A stretch of 64,000 nucleotides of DNA from assembly GCA_002633005.1 (NCBI GenBank), contig NMRA01000445.1:124001-188000 (forward strand). Direction: 5' to 3'. The notes beneath the pieces were generated by a model. The model had not been told where the DNA came from, made no database searches, and worked only from the letters and a program-made list of their open reading frames with translations. The position numbers and the translations under genes were made by a program. Shown here in pieces: positions 59,988 through 64,000 of the stretch. This DNA comes from Phoronis australis. Lineage: Eukaryota; Phoronida; Phoronidae. Every line of letters starts with the position of its first letter. Position 1 is the first letter of the stretch.

Positions 59988-61778
59988 AGGTTGTTTTTTG
60001 GGTGGCATTCTCCGTTCCGCAATTGCTGCAGACGTTATTTTGTAGGTTACATTGAGAAGAGAAATAGGACGCCAGTTTTTTGAGAAAGCGTTTAGTTTTG
60101 TCTGCACTTTTGAGAATACAGGTAATAATACCCTTTTTCTTAGTGCATGGTAGTTGACCCATAGCGAAGCTGATATTTATAGATCGGAGTACAAAAATAT
60201 CCATATTATCCCAAAAGAATTTTAAAAAATTCAATGGTAAACCAATCAGAGCCACGACACTTATTGTTTTTCATTTTTTCAAACATTTGGTGATTTCCTC
60301 ATAAGTCAAAAGACCTTCAAGTTCGTTTTTTTTTTCATTTTCATCCAGCCTAGGACATGTTACCTCTTCTAAGAAATCGCCTAAGCTATCATCAGTAGTT
60401 GTCCTAGCTCTAGAGATTTTCATAAAGAGAGCAGTCTCTTGTATAATTTCAGACTCTCTCCCCGTTTTCGTATTATCTGATTTCTCCAGGAAGGGTATGT
60501 GTTTAGCTGTAAATGTCTATTTTCTAAATGTAAAAAAATATTTGGAGGGCACTTTTCCTTCCTCGATCCATCTCGCTTTGGACCTGGTCATTGCCATACA
60601 GTCGTACTTTCCTCAGCTCAATCAACTGAGAGCGCTTCTCGGCGATGGAGCCTGTGTCTAAATTTCCGGCTTTTTCTAATTTATCAATTTCGTCTCAAAG
60701 CATAGACTCTGATCTGTCCACCTGTTTTTTTTCAAATAACAAGAAAAAGAAATGGTTCCACCACGAATCTCCAACAGAACAGTTTCTAAAAATAGCTGAT
60801 CATTGATACATAACTGCAAATCAGTGTCTGCAATGTTATCTGTGACACAATCTTTATCATAGACATATTGTAGTTTAACACGTCTGAAAACTTCTTTTAC
60901 ATGAGTAACATCTTTCGAATTATCCAAGAGAGAATTATTAAATTTCTAAAATGTTTTTTTTTTCTTCTGTGGAACACAAAATTTAAATGATAGGGTTACC
61001 ATCGAGTGATTTGTTCTATAAGAAGTTTCAATTCTGGCTTCGTCTAACTCCGCCCGTAAACCTTCAGAAATTAGAAAAAAATCTAGACGGGAACGCTTAG
61101 TGCCAGATCTCCACGTAAATTCAGCACTACTAGGATTTAACTCGCGCTATGCATTAAAGAGACCAAATCGGAAAAGATTTTCAAAACCTTATCTCTAGAT
61201 TTTGGATTATTTACATGACGATAATTACAAGTACCAAGTACTTGATTTAAAACTAAATCAAAACCACCTGTCCAAATAATCGGATGATTAGCAAAGTCAA
61301 CAATCGTCTGGTTTACTCCCTCAAAAAATCATGATCGTCTTTATTTGGACCATAAGTATTCAGTATCCTACCAATTCTATCATTTACAGCTATATTGAGT
61401 AATAGCATATTGCCTTTTTTATCATGTTTTTAGTAAAAATTTGACTTCAAAATTATTATTCAACAAAATAGCCACACCCCTGAAATTAGACTTGTATGAG
61501 ATAATAAACGTTTATATCCCCATGGTGACCTGATAAATTTCTCGTTTTTCTGCAGAAAGTGAGTATCTTGCATATAATAAATTGGGTATTTTTTATTTAA
61601 GAAAGTTAAAAATATCTCTTTGTTTTTCGTGGTGACCCAAACCTTGACAATTTTTATGTGCTCTGACAAAATGCTATTTGAAAGGAACAAAAAATGAGTG
61701 GGCACTCATGATCAGCACCAGTTCAGGAGCTAATACATAACATGGTAACAGCAGTGGGGATTAGACATTTAAGTTCAC

Positions 61779-61853
61779 GCACACACGCACACACACACAC
61801 ACGCACACACACACGCACACACACACACACACACAAAACACACACACACACAC

Positions 61854-61880
<27 letters not shown>
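61779..61880. repeat. (CA)n / (CAA)n compound microsatellite
   Basis: CA and CGCA repeats pass into CAA repeats at about 61854. It lies between ORF1 and ORF2 of the degenerate LINE, so it probably expanded after insertion. Confidence 0.95.
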
Positions 61881-61884
<4 letters not shown>

Positions 61885-63027
61885 AGAAAGTGAACAGCGC
61901 AAGACAACACATAACATGAAGTTAGTGCCCCCTTCGACTTCTCATAGAGTCAAAAGTTTGTAAATTATATAGCACCCTCCATCAAGGACTATGATAGTCT
62001 TCAAACGTGCATGAAAAAAACCTCGGGCAAGAGCACCACATTCAAAAGCCTTCCAAATAGTTCAGATCCTTCACTTGGTAAATACAATTAGTCTTGTCTT
62101 TGAAATAAATGCGTCCATCTCTGGTCCAGTAACTGTTAATCAGGGGTTCTAGATCTCTGACTGCCTCGAATAGCACTGTTCTCCTCTGCGTAAGACTCTC
62201 ATTGATGAAAATGCCAGGCCTCCCTGCATCTCCGATCGCAGCATTCTTCTATTCCGGATAAACTCTGAACGGGCATTATATGTTGTGAATTTTACAACAA
62301 TAGGACGAGGCTTCTGGCCCTGGGGGTTGACTTTACCCGTTCTATGCGAGCGGCTAATATCCGATCTTTGGATGTTCACGTTAATCTTGGTCGCCAGTTC
62401 TACAACAATATCATCTGTGCATTCACTGTGAGTTTCACTTTTGCCCGATATAACCATATAACCAACACGTATCGGCGATTGTACTGTTGTTGCTTGTCAA
62501 AATCTCTTTCCAGATTCGAAAATTGTTTCTGCGTTTGAATTTTCAGTTCATTCCACAGGCACCTTTAATCAGCCCTCAACTATACACTCAGTGCCTGTGG
62601 TTCATTGGCAGCTCAGAATTCAAAACCGCAATCTCACGGTCCCTCTCTCGTAGCTTATCCTCAAATTTCATCTCTATACCTTTTGCTAAATCATTCAGTT
62701 TCTCGTCAATCCACGTTTGAAACATATTCTTAAAACACTGCTGGACGTCAGGATCAAGAAAAGTTGCCTCCAAGTCATTCCTAATAGAGTCACCCCCGGA
62801 GCCGGTCATACCTTTTGCTGACTTCAAAGTTTCCTCTAAAGTTGGTTGCTCTAGACCAGTATTTCCAGCCAGGCTCTGATTTGTGCGATGTCCTTGCTTG
62901 GCTGACGCTTACGTGACGGCGTCTGCTCAGTTCGGTGAAAACTAACAGTATCGGGGAGCTCACTCGCAGCACTTACAGAACGTGTTCGCGCTTCATGACA
63001 GATCGACATGACGTCACTTTCATTACT

Positions 63028-63471
63028 TTAAAGCCTATCTTCAATGGTAACACTTACCATTGAAGATAAGCAAGTGACATGTAAATTTGGTTCTTACGGT
63101 ATGTGAAGAATATCGCTCTGAGCCCACTAGTGCCATAAATTGCCAGATGTAACGAATTGTTAGGCGTATTAGCTTGCTTTTGTCTACGTCACCGCGAGAA
63201 TCACCTTTTAATTCAAACAGCTGCGACTGAATAACACTCGCACGCAATGGTGTTCTATTTGGACCCCTATCAATACAACCTTTTGTTGTTTGTGCTGGGA
63301 TCTTGCGGTGACGCAACATGGCACGAAAGGGCAGCTTCACTTATCATTTGAAGGGCTTACACTCGCGTGATTGAACTCGCGTTTTCTTATTTTACAAAGG
63401 CTTTGCTAGGACTATCTAGTTATAGCCTAATACATCTAAAGTAACAAAATTCCATTGAAGTTAGGCTTTAA
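63028..63471. mobile_element. MITE family C, copy 2, flanked by TTAA
   Basis: It is colinear with 35369-35783. Ends are inverted: agcctatcttcaatggtaa at the left, ccattgaagttaggct at the right. TTAA sits directly outside both ends (63028-63031 and 63468-63471). Near the left end is an extra palindrome (cttcaatggtaa...ttaccattgaag). The TTAA flanks suggest a piggyBac-type mover, but the terminal bases are not typical of that superfamily. Confidence 0.8.
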
Positions 63472-64000
63472 CCAATGAGAAACCATGTCAAACAACATTC
63501 CACAGTACTACCTTTCGTAGCACGTTGTGAAAGAGTGTATAGTTGTTTACGCAGGTGTCAAACGACAAACTATTGACGTCATTAGTCCATTTTTGACACC
63601 TGGAGTGCGTGAGTGCACAGCTGTGTGGTGGTGACCATAGACCCTATTCACGCCGACAGGAGGCCCGTTCAAAAACGAGGCCCGCTACGATAGCTCTGGT
63701 GGCTTATCCGCGTAGTTGTACTCCGCGTTGTTCGAACAGCTAGAAAAAATACGGACACTCTGTTTTACAATCCCTAAGGACGTTGGGATTCGGAAGCGTT
63801 GGGACCTTGCCGCGACGAAGAGAAATATGTCCGTGTAAAATCTATAACTGTTTTCGAATCATAATTTGTCGCATCTCGGACTGGATGCCGCCATATAGCA
63901 ACGAGGACCGGAGAATCTTCGGCCAGCCAGCCTGTCGTGTTTTCATGACTATGGGTTGAAGCGCGATGCATTTTTCTTTACAACAAGGACAGGGCCCTCA
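63472..64000. other. Window end, no gene recognised
   Basis: Only short open frames without splice context or domains are present. Confidence 0.35.

Larger units (their letters stand above)
56290..63010 (-). mobile_element. Degenerate L1/Tx1-like LINE, interrupted
   Basis: Read on the minus strand, pieces appear in LINE order. ORF1 (about 63000-62150) has a coiled-coil part (DEKLNDLAKGIEMKFEDKLR) and an RNA-binding-like part (SRSHRTGKVNPQGQKPRPIV). ORF2 begins near 61705 with an APE-type endonuclease: IYYMQDTHF, and RLDFFLISEGL near 61070. The reverse transcriptase begins around 60250 (GLPLNFLKFFWDNM, NWRPISLLNVTYKI), is interrupted, and resumes at 58370 (HEDQNGYI). GVRQGYPLSPYLF and QYADDTSLV follow near 57920-58090. 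A CCHC-like end (SCSFCGQSKETLKHLFWEC) lies near 56590-56655. Multiple frameshifts and stops make it inactive. Without the insertion it would be about 5 kb. Confidence 0.85.

Noticed and set aside
63028-63471. Firm piggyBac assignment for family C
   Set aside because: Only one of two copies has TTAA at both sides, and the terminal bases are not typical.

Overview
The window is metazoan nuclear DNA: AT-rich, with spliced genes (GT..AG introns, polypyrimidine tracts), AATAAA signals, several non-LTR retrotransposon families and many short inverted-repeat elements. Three genes are clear orthologs of animal proteins (SSR2/TRAP-beta, LINS1, OSTF1). The species is not determined. Moderate intron sizes and repeat-rich intergenic DNA fit an invertebrate such as a lancelet, hemichordate or lophotrochozoan, but this is a guess. 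Single n characters at 17540 and 24399 and nnn at 56190-56192 mark assembly joins.

Layout. 1-2.5 kb: inverted-repeat elements only. 2.55-11.35 kb (+): a four-exon gene reconstructed here, encoding a signal peptide, two thrombospondin type 1 repeats, one membrane segment and a 276-residue cytoplasmic tail. 11.4-15.1 kb: intergenic, with repeats. 15.2-19.4 kb (+): SSR2, with a noncoding first exon and four coding exons. 20.95-28.2 kb (-): LINS1, five coding exons, one carrying an artefactual 379-bp duplication around an n. 29.28-38.57 kb (+): OSTF1, eight exons, complete at 214 aa. 41.77-48.95 kb (-): a very large, unrecognised, probably nuclear protein of about 2232 aa, almost all in one 6.6-kb exon, with possible leader exons to about 50.8 kb and a 53-bp minisatellite in its 5' region. 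53-64 kb: a graveyard of retrotransposons (an RTE-like 3' end, a second LINE fragment, a frameshifted minus-strand L1/Tx1-like element interrupted by a 1.6-kb insertion), microsatellites and MITE-like elements.

Gene arrangement. SSR2 and LINS1 are tail to tail, LINS1 and OSTF1 are head to head about 1 kb apart, and OSTF1 and the giant gene are tail to tail. The genes do not form an evident pathway: SSR2 acts at the ER translocon, OSTF1 is a cytoplasmic SH3/ankyrin adaptor, and LINS1 is a poorly understood conserved protein. The two most interesting protein-coding items are the TSR receptor-like gene and the giant repeat-containing nuclear protein. I recognise no orthologous family for either.
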